From Gemmatimonadota bacterium (lineage in GTDB: Bacteria > Gemmatimonadota > Gemmatimonadetes > Gemmatimonadales > GWC2-71-9), in assembly GCA_003221035.1 (NCBI GenBank), contig QHUB01000020.1:1-64000 (forward strand): DNA of 64,000 bases, given 5' to 3'. The position numbers and the translations under genes were made by a program. This document shows, in pieces, positions 43,194 through 50,990 of the stretch; position 1 is the stretch's first letter; each line of letters begins with the position of its first letter. The notes under the pieces were generated by a model, which saw nothing but the letters and a program-made list of their open reading frames with translations, made no database searches and was not told the origin of the DNA.

Positions 43194-44393
43194 TTGGCTA
43201 CTCACCACGATCCGGAGAGTCCGTTGGCAGGATTCAGCAAGCGCGTTACAGCTCTTCCCGCATATCCCATGGCCGAGCTGCCGGCCATCAAGAAGCGGAT
43301 GATCGAGCAAGGCGTCGATGTGATCGATGTCGGTGCGGGGGACGCGGATTTTCCTCCGCCTGAGGTAGCAGTGACCGCGCTGAACCGCGCGCTCCAGGAT
43401 CCCGCCATGAGCCGGTACGCGTTTCAACTCGGCCTTCCGGCGTTTCGCGAAGCGGCCGCGGCCTACATGGAGCGGCGCTTTGGCGTGACCGTCGACCCGT
43501 ACAAGGAGCTGCACCCGATCCTCGGCTCCAAAGAAGGCATCGCGCACCTCGCAAGCGCCGTCCTGAATCCCGGTGACGTCGCGATCGTGCCCGTGCCGGG
43601 CTACGCGGTCTACCATGGCGGCACTGTGTTGTGCGACGCCGAGCCGTATCCCTACATCCTGACGCCGCAGACTGACTTCTTGCTGGAGCTCGACGAGATT
43701 CCCGCCGATGTTCTGAAGAAGGCGAAGCTCGTTTACCTCAACTATCCGAACAATCCGACCGCCGCCGTGGCGCCGCGCGATTATCTCGAGCGCACCATCG
43801 CCGCATGTCGGAAGCACGACCTGCTGCTCGCCTACGACAATCCGTATTGCGAGATCACGTTCGATGGCTACGTCGCGCCGTCGATCTTCGAGATCCCGGG
43901 CGCGATGGAGGTCGTGGTCGAGTTCCATTCGCTGTCCAAGAGTTTTTGCATGACCGGCTGGCGGCTCGGCTGGGCGGTGGGGCGCCCCGACCGCATCGCC
44001 GCGCTGGCGCGCGTCAAGAATTACATCGACACCGGCGCCTTCCTCGCCGTGCAGGCCGCGGGAGCCGAGGTACTGCAGCAGGCCGAGCGCATCGCCGCGG
44101 GGTATGCGGCGAAGTTCAAGGAGCGGCGCGACGGCATCCTGCCGGTGCTGCGCGCCAATGGTTTCGAGGTCGAGACTCCGCGCGCGACGTTGTACGTCTG
44201 GGTGCCGCTGCCGGAGGGTCTGGCATCGGCGGCCTTCCAGAAGCGCGCGCTCGAAGACGTCGGCGTGGTCACGCTGCCGGGGAGTGCATTCGGCGCGGGG
44301 GCGGATGGCTTCTTCCGCATTGCGCTGACTGTCCCAACGCCACGTCTGATCGAGGCGACTGAACGGCTGGGAAAGGTGCTCGCGACTGTTTGA
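43194..44393 (+). CDS. dapL: class-I/II aminotransferase, LL-diaminopimelate aminotransferase-like
   Basis: The 399-residue PLP enzyme shows DVGAGDADFPPPEVAVTAL, LGSKEGIAHLASAVLNPGD, YLNYPNNPTAAVAP, AYDNPYCEITFDGY and the PLP Lys in HSLSKSFCMTGWRLGWAVG. The 'GSKEGIAH' and 'YPNNPTAA' motifs are typical of DapL-type enzymes, which make LL-diaminopimelate for lysine and peptidoglycan. Other aminotransferases of the same fold cannot be excluded. The start is TTG 43194; ATG 43269 would lose conserved sequence. TAGATT ends 10 bases upstream and GGAAG lies four bases before the start. Confidence 0.75.
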   Translation: MATHHDPESPLAGFSKRVTALPAYPMAELPAIKKRMIEQGVDVIDVGAGDADFPPPEVAVTALNRALQDPAMSRYAFQLGLPAFREAAAAYMERRFGVTVDPYKELHPILGSKEGIAHLASAVLNPGDVAIVPVPGYAVYHGGTVLCDAEPYPYILTPQTDFLLELDEIPADVLKKAKLVYLNYPNNPTAAVAPRDYLERTIAACRKHDLLLAYDNPYCEITFDGYVAPSIFEIPGAMEVVVEFHSLSKSFCMTGWRLGWAVGRPDRIAALARVKNYIDTGAFLAVQAAGAEVLQQAERIAAGYAAKFKERRDGILPVLRANGFEVETPRATLYVWVPLPEGLASAAFQKRALEDVGVVTLPGSAFGAGADGFFRIALTVPTPRLIEATERLGKVLATV

Positions 44394-44433
44394 ACGACTG
44401 GTAAATCGTCAGCCGAGTGGCCGCGCATGGCTC

Positions 44434-45273
44434 ATGACGGCGGCGCTGCACATCATCGCCGTGGTGTTGTTCGTCACGGTGCAATGGGCCGCGCCCTGGC
44501 GTAAGCAGCCGAGCTATGTGGTGCTCGAGCCGCCCGACACCGGGACCACGATGATCTATGTACCGGGCGCGCGAGAGCATCGCTCGCAGGGCCCGAGCGC
44601 GCAGGCGAATCGTCATGAATCACCACCGCCACCGGCGGCTGCTGAGCCGCCGCCGCCCCCGCCCCCGCCCCCCCTCCCGCCTGCCGCGGCGACTGCGGCG
44701 GCGTTGCCGCTCGATACGGCGCGGACGATGCCCGCGTATGATCCGAACGCGAGCAAGAGCGTCGCGGCGGCGCCCCAGGTGGGTGACGGTCTCCTGTGGG
44801 TGAGCCCGCGGCCGGGATTGCCTGCCACCGTGGCGGCCGCGATCTACGGCGACACCGTGTCCCAACACGCAGCCGCGATCAACCGGCTGAAGGCGATGGT
44901 GGATTCCCTCAACCAGATTCTGGATCAGGAGCAGCGTGACCGTCGGCGGCCCTCGTGGACCGTCGGCGGGACGGCGGAGAAGCCCGAATGGGGTCTCGAT
45001 TCGGCGTACATCCACGTCGCCGGGATCAAGATTCCGACGCCGGTGCTCGCCTTGCTCGGCGCCATCAAAGGCTTCCCGCAGGGCAATTACGACGAGGGGC
45101 TGCACGCCCGTCAGTTGAACGACATGCGCGATGACATCATGCGCTCCGCCGAGCGCGCACAATCGCTCGCGGAATTCAAGCGCTATGTGCGCGAGCTGCG
45201 CGATCGCAAACAAGCCGAGCGTGATGCTGACGAGCGGCGTCGCGCGCAGGATACGGTGAAGGCGGTGCCGTAG
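44434..45273 (+). CDS. membrane-anchored proline-rich protein of unknown function
   Basis: The protein (279 residues from ATG 44434) has one N-terminal membrane helix (TAALHIIAVVLFVTVQW) and a Pro/Ala linker (about 67-92) like that of TonB-type proteins. A C-terminal helical charged part is rich in Arg/Glu/Asp. No TonB C-terminal domain is seen. The frame is open upstream with plausible codons (FERLVNRQPSGRAW), so a CTG at 44386 or 44398 could be the true start, overlapping the dapL-like gene. It shares one base with the next gene's GTG. Confidence 0.65.
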   Translation: MTAALHIIAVVLFVTVQWAAPWRKQPSYVVLEPPDTGTTMIYVPGAREHRSQGPSAQANRHESPPPPAAAEPPPPPPPPPLPPAAATAAALPLDTARTMPAYDPNASKSVAAAPQVGDGLLWVSPRPGLPATVAAAIYGDTVSQHAAAINRLKAMVDSLNQILDQEQRDRRRPSWTVGGTAEKPEWGLDSAYIHVAGIKIPTPVLALLGAIKGFPQGNYDEGLHARQLNDMRDDIMRSAERAQSLAEFKRYVRELRDRKQAERDADERRRAQDTVKAVP

Positions 45274-46514
45274 TGCGCCGAGCCGGGCCTTCAGGACACG
45301 GGAAACGAACCCGACTCGCCCTTCTCTTTCTAACGCTTTTCCCCGCAGCTCTCCCAGCTCAGGACACGACTCTGCTGCGCGCCGCGACGGTGCTCGACGG
45401 CCGCGGCGGCGTCCAGCACAACGTCGACATTCTCGTCACGGGAAATCGCATCACCCGGATTGCTCCGCGCGGCGCGGTCCCTGCGGGTGCGCGCCTCGTC
45501 GATCTCGGCGACCGCACCGTGCTGCCGGGTTTGATCGACGCACACGCGCACCCAGCGTGGTACTTCAACCGCCAGAACCGGCTCCATACTCCAAGCGATG
45601 GCGATACGCCCGCGCAATCCATCCTCGCCGCCGCGGCGAACGCATACGCCACGCTGCGGGCCGGGTTCACGACGATTCAGAGTGTCGGCTCACACAGCGA
45701 TGCGGATCTGCGTGATTGGATCGCCACGCAAGGGCTGCCGGGGCCGCGCATCCTCACCTCGCTCGATCCGATCACCGATCCCACGCTGAGCCCCGATTCG
45801 TTGCGCGCGCTCGTGCGCCAGCGCAAGGCACAAGGAGCGGATCTCATCAAGCTGTTCGCCTCGGCGAGCATCCGCGAAGGCGGCCGGCAGACGATGTCCG
45901 ACTCCCAACTCGATGCCGTCTGCGGCGAAGCGAAAACGCTCGGCCTGCGCACGCTCGTTCACGCGCACAGCGCGTCGTCGGTGCGTGCCGCCACGCTCGC
46001 CGGATGCACGGAAGTCGAGCACGGACTCTTCGCCACACAAGACGAGCTCACGTTGATGGCCCAGCGCGGCACCTATTTCGATCCGCAGTGCGCCCTCGTG
46101 TTCCAGAACTATCTCGGGCATCGCGCGAGCTATCTGGGCATCGGCAATTACACGGACTCGGGATTCGCCGCCATGGAGCGCGTATTGCCGGTCGCGGTGG
46201 CCGACATTCGCAAGGCGCTCGCGACGCCCGGACTCAAGGTCGTGTACGGAACCGACGCGGTTGCCGGCGCCGATGGGCACAACGCCGAAGATCTCGTGTG
46301 CCGAGTGCAGAAGGCCGGCGAGTCGCCGATGCATGCGATCGTCGCGGCGACGTCGTTGAATGCGCAAGCGATGGGTCTCGGAGATCGAATCGGCGCGATT
46401 GCGCCCGGCCTCGAGGCGGACATCATCGCGGTGGAGGGTGATCCGCTGCGTGACATCACCGCGTTGCGACGCGTGCGCTTTGTGATGAAGTCGGGCAGCG
46501 TGGTGCGGTACTGA
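45273..46514 (+). CDS. exported amidohydrolase family protein (imidazolonepropionase/prolidase-like)
   Basis: The 413-residue protein has a signal peptide (TRLALLFLTLFPAALPAQ) and the metal-dependent hydrolase barrel. It shows VDLGDRTVLPGLIDAHAHPAW (first two His), DLIKLFAS (bridging Lys), TLVHAHSASSV and EVEHGLFA (His ligands), YGTDAVAGADGHN (Asp) and IAPGLEADIIAVEGDPL. Family members cut amides, cyclic imides or Pro dipeptides. The exact substrate is not readable. The start is GTG 45273. Confidence 0.87.
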   Translation: MRRAGPSGHGKRTRLALLFLTLFPAALPAQDTTLLRAATVLDGRGGVQHNVDILVTGNRITRIAPRGAVPAGARLVDLGDRTVLPGLIDAHAHPAWYFNRQNRLHTPSDGDTPAQSILAAAANAYATLRAGFTTIQSVGSHSDADLRDWIATQGLPGPRILTSLDPITDPTLSPDSLRALVRQRKAQGADLIKLFASASIREGGRQTMSDSQLDAVCGEAKTLGLRTLVHAHSASSVRAATLAGCTEVEHGLFATQDELTLMAQRGTYFDPQCALVFQNYLGHRASYLGIGNYTDSGFAAMERVLPVAVADIRKALATPGLKVVYGTDAVAGADGHNAEDLVCRVQKAGESPMHAIVAATSLNAQAMGLGDRIGAIAPGLEADIIAVEGDPLRDITALRRVRFVMKSGSVVRY

Positions 46515-46552
46515 ACGCGCGTCTCACCCCGGCTACGGTGTGGGCTTAGACT

Positions 46553-46570
46553 CCGTGACACTTATCACGG
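46553..46570 (+). terminator. candidate hairpin after the amidohydrolase gene
   Basis: CCGTGA and TCACGG form a 6-base-pair stem with a six-base loop, followed by a CT-rich stretch without a true T-run. It lies 39 bases after the stop at 46514. The region 46515-46624 otherwise shows nothing coding. Confidence 0.35.
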
Positions 46571-46624
46571 CTCTTGTTGCGAAACGGCGGGTAGGTTGGC
46601 GAAGACTCTCGCTGGAAGCCGCTG

Positions 46625-47560
46625 ATGTCGTTCGAATACACGCTGTCGCACCGTCTCGCGCTGGTCGCGCTGGTCCTCTCATGCGTCGTGAGCTGTGAGG
46701 TCCAGCCCGGTGGACCGCCTCCGCCGGCGCCTCCGTCGTCGCCGCCCCCGCCGCCCCCGCCGCCCCCGCCCCCGCCGCCCCCGCCCCCCCCACCGGCGCC
46801 GGTCGGACGGTTTGGTCACGTGATCATCGTTGCCGAAGAGAATCACGACTACAGCAGCGTGATCGGCAACTCGGCGATGCCCTACTTGAACGGATTGAGC
46901 ACGACGTATGGTTTGGCGACGAACTACTACGCGAACGCGCATCCCTCGATCGGGAACTACTTCGAGCTGACCGTGGGCGACACGATCATCAACAATGACG
47001 GTTTCACCGGCGCCGTTACGAACGACAACATCGTCCGCGAGCTCGTGAAGGCCGGCAAAACCTGGAAGGCGTACATCGAGGGCTATCCGTCATACGACGC
47101 GAACCATGTGCCGATGAGCTATTTCTCTGACATTCGCAATAATTCGGCGCAGGCGGCGAACATGGTGCCCTTTACGCGTTTCGCCGCCGATCTGGCGAAC
47201 GGGACGCTGCCGGACTTTTCCTTCATCACGCCGAATCTCAACGACGACGCTCACAACGGGACACTGGCTGCCGCCGACAAGTGGCTCGAGACCAACATCG
47301 ATCCGCTGATCCAGAGCGCGCAATTCAAGCAGGACGGTCTCTTGATCATCTGGTGGGACGAGTCCGCCAGCAGCAGCACCCACGGCGGCGGGAAGGTCGC
47401 GTGGACGGTCGTCAGCCCGTTCGCCAAGCGCGGGTATCAATCCACGACGTCGTATCAGCACCAGAGCACGTTGCGCCTGATGCTGCAGGCGCTGGGCGTA
47501 TCCGCGTTTCCCGGCCAGGCCGCGACCGCGCCCGACATGAGCGAGTTCTTCAAGCCCTGA
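46625..47560 (+). CDS. lipoprotein with polyproline linker and a phosphoesterase (acid phosphatase/PLC-type) domain
   Basis: The 311-residue protein has a lipobox-like signal (LALVALVLSCVVSC), a linker of about 25 residues that is almost all proline (about 31-58), and an alkaline-phosphatase-fold domain. Motifs are VIIVAEENHDYSSVIGN (metal/nucleophile region), YYANAHPSIGNYFELT, TPNLNDDAHNG and LIIWWDESASSSTHGGG. These match the phosphoesterase family that includes phospholipase C and AcpA-like acid phosphatases. It likely releases phosphate outside the cytoplasm. No clear ribosome-binding site precedes ATG 46625. Confidence 0.82.
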   Translation: MSFEYTLSHRLALVALVLSCVVSCEVQPGGPPPPAPPSSPPPPPPPPPPPPPPPPPPAPVGRFGHVIIVAEENHDYSSVIGNSAMPYLNGLSTTYGLATNYYANAHPSIGNYFELTVGDTIINNDGFTGAVTNDNIVRELVKAGKTWKAYIEGYPSYDANHVPMSYFSDIRNNSAQAANMVPFTRFAADLANGTLPDFSFITPNLNDDAHNGTLAAADKWLETNIDPLIQSAQFKQDGLLIIWWDESASSSTHGGGKVAWTVVSPFAKRGYQSTTSYQHQSTLRLMLQALGVSAFPGQAATAPDMSEFFKP

Positions 47561-47572
47561 GCCAATCGCAGG

Positions 47573-47601
47573 GTAGGGGCGCAGCCTCCCTGCGCCCCTA
47601 C
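47573..47601. repeat. palindromic hairpin, GTAGGGGCGCAG arms
   Basis: Twelve-base arms GTAGGGGCGCAG and CTGCGCCCCTAC enclose the loop CCTCC. The arms are identical to those of the 17091 palindrome, but the centre differs. It begins 13 bases after the phosphoesterase stop and lies before the convergent CHRD gene, where it could also act as a bidirectional transcription barrier. Confidence 0.72.
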
Positions 47602-47618
47602 ATGCGCCCCGCGGGTGG

Positions 47619-48110
47619 CTACTGCACTCTCACCAACGTCCCGCGAATCTCGCCTCCGCCATGTGCTTTAGTATGGATGTTCACGTAGGCGCGTCCCTCT
47701 CGAATGATCTGAAAGATAGAGTCTGCTGCGCCGGCCGGAGCCTGGGACCCGATGGTGGCGGTTCCGGTAAAGCCCGCACCCGTCGCGGGAGGATTGAAGT
47801 TCACTTGAACGTTGCCCGCGACAGAATCGGCGGCGCGTCGGTGGATATGTCCCAGAATGATGCTGTCGATCGGCGAATCGATAATGACTTCCCAGCTGAT
47901 CAAACTGTCGCTCAGGAATGTGACGGTGGCGTGACCGGTGGCTGTGGTGGTGACGGGTGTCGGCGCCTCGTTCGCACCATTCAGTGTCGCGGTGTAGACC
48001 TCCAGACCGGCGGGAAGCCCGGTCGAATTGTTATCGCTGCACGCCATGGCGATGGCGCCGACGGTCGAGACAACCGCGGCAGCCATTGTGACCGTTCGCA
48101 ATACGCGCAT
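47619..48110 (-). CDS. CHRD-domain lipoprotein
   Basis: The 163-residue protein has a signal with a lipobox-like MAC (about residue 24) and a CHRD (chordin-like) domain. That domain shows VYTATLNGANEAPTPVTTTATGHATVTF, ILGHIHRRAADSVAGNVQVNF and RAYVNIHTKAHGGGEIRGTLV. Bacterial CHRD proteins are exported beta-domains of unknown role, and the conserved His residues suggest metal binding. ATG 48110 has AAGGAG at five bases. It is the last gene of a minus-strand group after two blue-copper genes. Confidence 0.85.
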   Translation of the reverse strand: MRVLRTVTMAAAVVSTVGAIAMACSDNNSTGLPAGLEVYTATLNGANEAPTPVTTTATGHATVTFLSDSLISWEVIIDSPIDSIILGHIHRRAADSVAGNVQVNFNPPATGAGFTGTATIGSQAPAGAADSIFQIIREGRAYVNIHTKAHGGGEIRGTLVRVQ

Positions 48111-48167
48111 ATCTGTCTCCTTAGGCACGTAATCACAAGTGAAACTGCACAAAGCCTCGTGAACGGG

Positions 48168-48572
48168 TTATTGAACGACGACCTTCCCGGTCATGAAGGG
48201 ATGCGGCGTGCAGTGGTATGGGAATCCACCTTGCGCCGGGAAGGTATGAGAGAAGCGATCACCGGGATTCAGATCGGGCGAATTCCACACCGCGGCATCC
48301 GACGTCGTCGTGTGGGGTTCCGTGCCGGCGTCTTCGCAGTTAATCCACGTGACTGTCGCGCCTCGTGGCACGGCGAGTGAATCGGGATGAAAGCCGAAAT
48401 CCCGAATCGCGATGATGTAGTGCATCGAATCGATCACCGTCACTGGCACGCGACATTCGGCCGAGGTGGTCGTGCCTGGTCCTGCGCTGCGGTCGGAAAA
48501 ACACGCCAGCGCGATCGCACCGCCGCAGATGGAGCCGAACAGCAGCGAGAGAGCCTTCCGTGTGGTTGTCAT
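48168..48572 (-). CDS. blue-copper (amicyanin/plastocyanin-like) lipoprotein
   Basis: The 134-residue protein has a signal with Cys24 in IALAC and a cupredoxin domain: IIAIRDFGFHPDSLAVPRGATVTWIN, EPHTTTSDAAVW and FPYHCTPHPFMTGKVVV. The ligands are the His of EPHT and Cys121, His124 and Met127; the CTPHPFM loop is the amicyanin type. Two more Cys (AECR and WINC) may form a disulfide. Such proteins carry single electrons in the periplasm. ATG 48572 has a strong GAGGTGA site. It starts two bases after the barrel-cupredoxin gene ends. Confidence 0.85.
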   Translation of the reverse strand: MTTTRKALSLLFGSICGGAIALACFSDRSAGPGTTTSAECRVPVTVIDSMHYIIAIRDFGFHPDSLAVPRGATVTWINCEDAGTEPHTTTSDAAVWNSPDLNPGDRFSHTFPAQGGFPYHCTPHPFMTGKVVVQ

Positions 48573-48574
48573 GG

Positions 48575-49609
48575 TCACCTCACCACCACGACGGCCTTCA
48601 TGAACGGATGCGGCGTGCAGTGAAACGCATACTCGCCGGGCTGCGTGAAGGTGTGGCTCCAGCGTTTTCCCGGCTCGATCGCGCCGGAATCCCATGAGCC
48701 GTCATCGGCGGTCACGGTGTGCACGAGGGGATCGTTGTTGGTCCACGTCACCGTCGTGCCGGCGGCGATTTCGAGCCGCTTGGGCCCGAATGCCATCGTG
48801 CGCATCTCGGAATTGACAACGGGGCCAGTCACCACACCTGTCGCGCCTGTTTGCGCCGTTTCGTGCTTTTTGCCGAAGTAGCGACTGAACGTGAAGGGGA
48901 TCGTGAACTCAAACCCACCCCGCACCTTGTCGATACCGCGTGACGCTCCCTGCAGCGTCGCCGTGTTGGTGTTCGTCACCTGCAGTGAGAGCGTATGTGG
49001 GGAATAGGGAATAGCGATCTGCAGTCCCGCGCCCCACGCGGGGTCCTCATTCGTGCGGCGATCGAGCAGCGTCGTGACGTCGCCGGCGAGCGCGAACCAC
49101 CGGTTCAGGCGCACGGTCGCCCCTCCGCCAATCGCGTAACGCGTCGTGTCGCTGTGATAGCCATTGGAGAGCAGGCGCCCCACGGCCAACAGCCGCAGCT
49201 TTCCGAACGCGTGCGCGCCCGTGAGCTCGGCGTCGAAGCTCTCGGCGGCCTGGTTGTAGCCGCCCTGCAGCGCGACGCCACGCGTGCCATAGCGCGCGAA
49301 AAACTCCCACTCGTTGGGAAACGCCGCGGCCACGTCGGAGGAGGTCGCGTAGTTGAAGCCGATGAGCAACGGGAGCGGGAGCTGATAGCTGAGCAGAAAC
49401 GTGGGGGAATTCGTGACTTTGCGGGTCGGCGCATCGCCGACTCCGAATCGGTGGATGAAATTGAACTGCAGCGTGCCGGGCGCGCCGAGCCAGCCGCCGG
49501 AGAGATTGGGGGACCGGTCGAGCGCGGACTGGCACGAGGCTACATCACGCGCTCCAGCCAGAGCGGTGAGGACGCAGGTGACGGATGCGATCCGACCAGG
49601 CAGGTGCAC
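48575..49609 (-). CDS. outer-membrane beta-barrel (DUF5777-like) fused to a C-terminal blue-copper domain
   Basis: The 344-residue protein has a signal peptide (about 1-25). Residues about 40-250 look like a transmembrane barrel of alternating strands: LQFNFIHRFGVGD, FLLSYQLPLPLLIGFNYAT, WEFFARYGTRGVALQGGY, ending FTIPFTFSRYF. This resembles DUF5777 barrels. Residues about 262-344 form a cupredoxin with His297, Cys331, His334 and Met337 in a CTPHPFM loop like that of the next gene. The frame is continuous. The start is GTG 49609 with GAGGAGG upstream, 10 bases after gltX. Confidence 0.75.
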   Translation of the reverse strand: MHLPGRIASVTCVLTALAGARDVASCQSALDRSPNLSGGWLGAPGTLQFNFIHRFGVGDAPTRKVTNSPTFLLSYQLPLPLLIGFNYATSSDVAAAFPNEWEFFARYGTRGVALQGGYNQAAESFDAELTGAHAFGKLRLLAVGRLLSNGYHSDTTRYAIGGGATVRLNRWFALAGDVTTLLDRRTNEDPAWGAGLQIAIPYSPHTLSLQVTNTNTATLQGASRGIDKVRGGFEFTIPFTFSRYFGKKHETAQTGATGVVTGPVVNSEMRTMAFGPKRLEIAAGTTVTWTNNDPLVHTVTADDGSWDSGAIEPGKRWSHTFTQPGEYAFHCTPHPFMKAVVVVR

Positions 49610-49619
49610 GCGGGCCTCC

Positions 49620-50903
49620 TCATGAGTGGGATGCAGCCTCGAGGCGGCGGAGCGCCGCCTCTTTGCCGACGACCGACAATAGCTCGTTCACAGGTTCCGA
49701 CACCGTCCCTCCGGTCAACGCGATGCGAATCGGCTGAAACACCGCGCCGGCTTTCGCGTCTCGCCGTTGTGCCAGATTCCGCAGCACATGCTCCAGTTCT
49801 TCCGCCGTCCAGTCGTTGACCTTCTTCAAGGTCTCGAGAATCGCCGCGAGCATGTCGCGGTAGCCGGCCGGGTCCTTCGCGATTTCCTTCTGTGCTTTGT
49901 CGTCGAGCGTCACGAACTTCGCGTCGAGCCGCACCGCGACCTGCCTCGCAACATCGAGCGTCGTGCGCGATCGTGTCTTCACTGCGGTGATCGCGCGCAG
50001 GATCGCGTCGCGGTCGCCATCGAGATCCAGCTTCGCCAGCTCCGCATGCACGAGCGGGAACAGCTCTTCGGCGGACTTCGCCGTGAGGTACTGCCCGTTC
50101 ATCCACTCCAGTTTGGTCGTGTCGAAGACGGCCGGCTTCTTCAAGATACCATCGAGCGAGAAGAGGTTCCGGAGCTCTTCTTTGCTCATGATTTCGCGAT
50201 CGCCGCCCGGACTCCATCCAAGTAGCGCGAGAAAATTGCGCATCGCTTCTGGGAGAATCCCTAGGTGTTGGTAATCCCCCACAGCCGTCGCGCCGTGTCG
50301 TTTGGAGAGTTTTTTCCCGTCGGGTCCGTGGATCATGGGCACGTGACCAAAAATTGGGGTCGCATGTCCGAGCGCTCGGTACACCGCGAGCTGCTTGGGG
50401 GTGTTGGAAATGTGATCGTCCCCGCGAATCACGTGCGTCACCTGCATGTCGATGTCGTCGACGACCACCGCGAAGTTGTAGAGCGGCGAGCGATCCGACC
50501 GCAAAATCACAAAATCGCGAATATCCTCACCTTTGAAGCTGATCTTGCCGTGGACCGCGTCGTCCCAGGCCAGCTCGCCGGGGGGGACGCGCAGCCGGAT
50601 CGCGTCCTCCTCCATGTACGCTTTGCCTTCTTTCAGCAATTGATCGGCCACCTGCTGGTGACGCGCCAGGCGGGCGCCCTGGAAGATCGGGGCTTCGTCC
50701 CAATCCAAGCCGAGCCAGGTGAGGCCGTCGAGGATGACCTGGGTGTGTTCGTCGGTGGAACGCGCCTTGTCGGTGTCTTCGATCCGGAGCAGGAACTGGC
50801 CGCCCTCTTTGCGGGCAAACAGCCAGTTGAAGAGGGCGGTGCGGGCGCCGCCGACGTGGAGGTAGCCGGTGGGCGACGGGGCGAAGCGGACGCGGATACT
50901 CAT
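49620..50903 (-). CDS. gltX: glutamyl-tRNA synthetase
   Basis: The enzyme charges tRNA-Glu with glutamate. The 427-residue class-I synthetase has RVRFAPSPTGYLHVGGARTALFNWL (HIGH region), RIEDTDKARS, LYNFAVVVDDIDMQVTHVIRG and the KMSKS-like KLSKRHG, then a helical anticodon-binding part. It is somewhat short for a bacterial GltX (about 470). The ATG stands six bases after TATTAT with no ribosome-binding site. The barrel-cupredoxin gene follows 10 bases later, so both are probably on one transcript. Confidence 0.95.
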   Translation of the reverse strand: MSIRVRFAPSPTGYLHVGGARTALFNWLFARKEGGQFLLRIEDTDKARSTDEHTQVILDGLTWLGLDWDEAPIFQGARLARHQQVADQLLKEGKAYMEEDAIRLRVPPGELAWDDAVHGKISFKGEDIRDFVILRSDRSPLYNFAVVVDDIDMQVTHVIRGDDHISNTPKQLAVYRALGHATPIFGHVPMIHGPDGKKLSKRHGATAVGDYQHLGILPEAMRNFLALLGWSPGGDREIMSKEELRNLFSLDGILKKPAVFDTTKLEWMNGQYLTAKSAEELFPLVHAELAKLDLDGDRDAILRAITAVKTRSRTTLDVARQVAVRLDAKFVTLDDKAQKEIAKDPAGYRDMLAAILETLKKVNDWTAEELEHVLRNLAQRRDAKAGAVFQPIRIALTGGTVSEPVNELLSVVGKEAALRRLEAASHS

Positions 50904-50909
50904 CGGCCA

Positions 50910-50938
50910 ATAATAGAGCGTTCATGAAGCCTTCGGAA
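50910..50938 (-). promoter_or_regulatory. gltX promoter with leaderless layout
   Basis: On the minus strand, -10 TATTAT (50910-50915) ends exactly six bases before the gltX ATG. TTCCGA (50933-50938) stands 17 bases upstream as a weak -35. No ribosome-binding site is present. A 7-base inverted repeat CATGAAG/CTTCATG (50923-50948) overlaps the -35 side and the leader of the divergent cytochrome gene. Confidence 0.6.
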
Positions 50939-50990
50939 ATCCTTCATGGTGGAAGTCCGATGCTTGCTCCACCCTTTCCCGAGGATCTCG

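Noticed and set aside
48575-49609. The barrel-cupredoxin as two genes joined by a sequencing error
   Set aside because: The frame is continuous with a plausible linker, and a separate cupredoxin gene with its own start and ribosome-binding site follows; still listed as a check.
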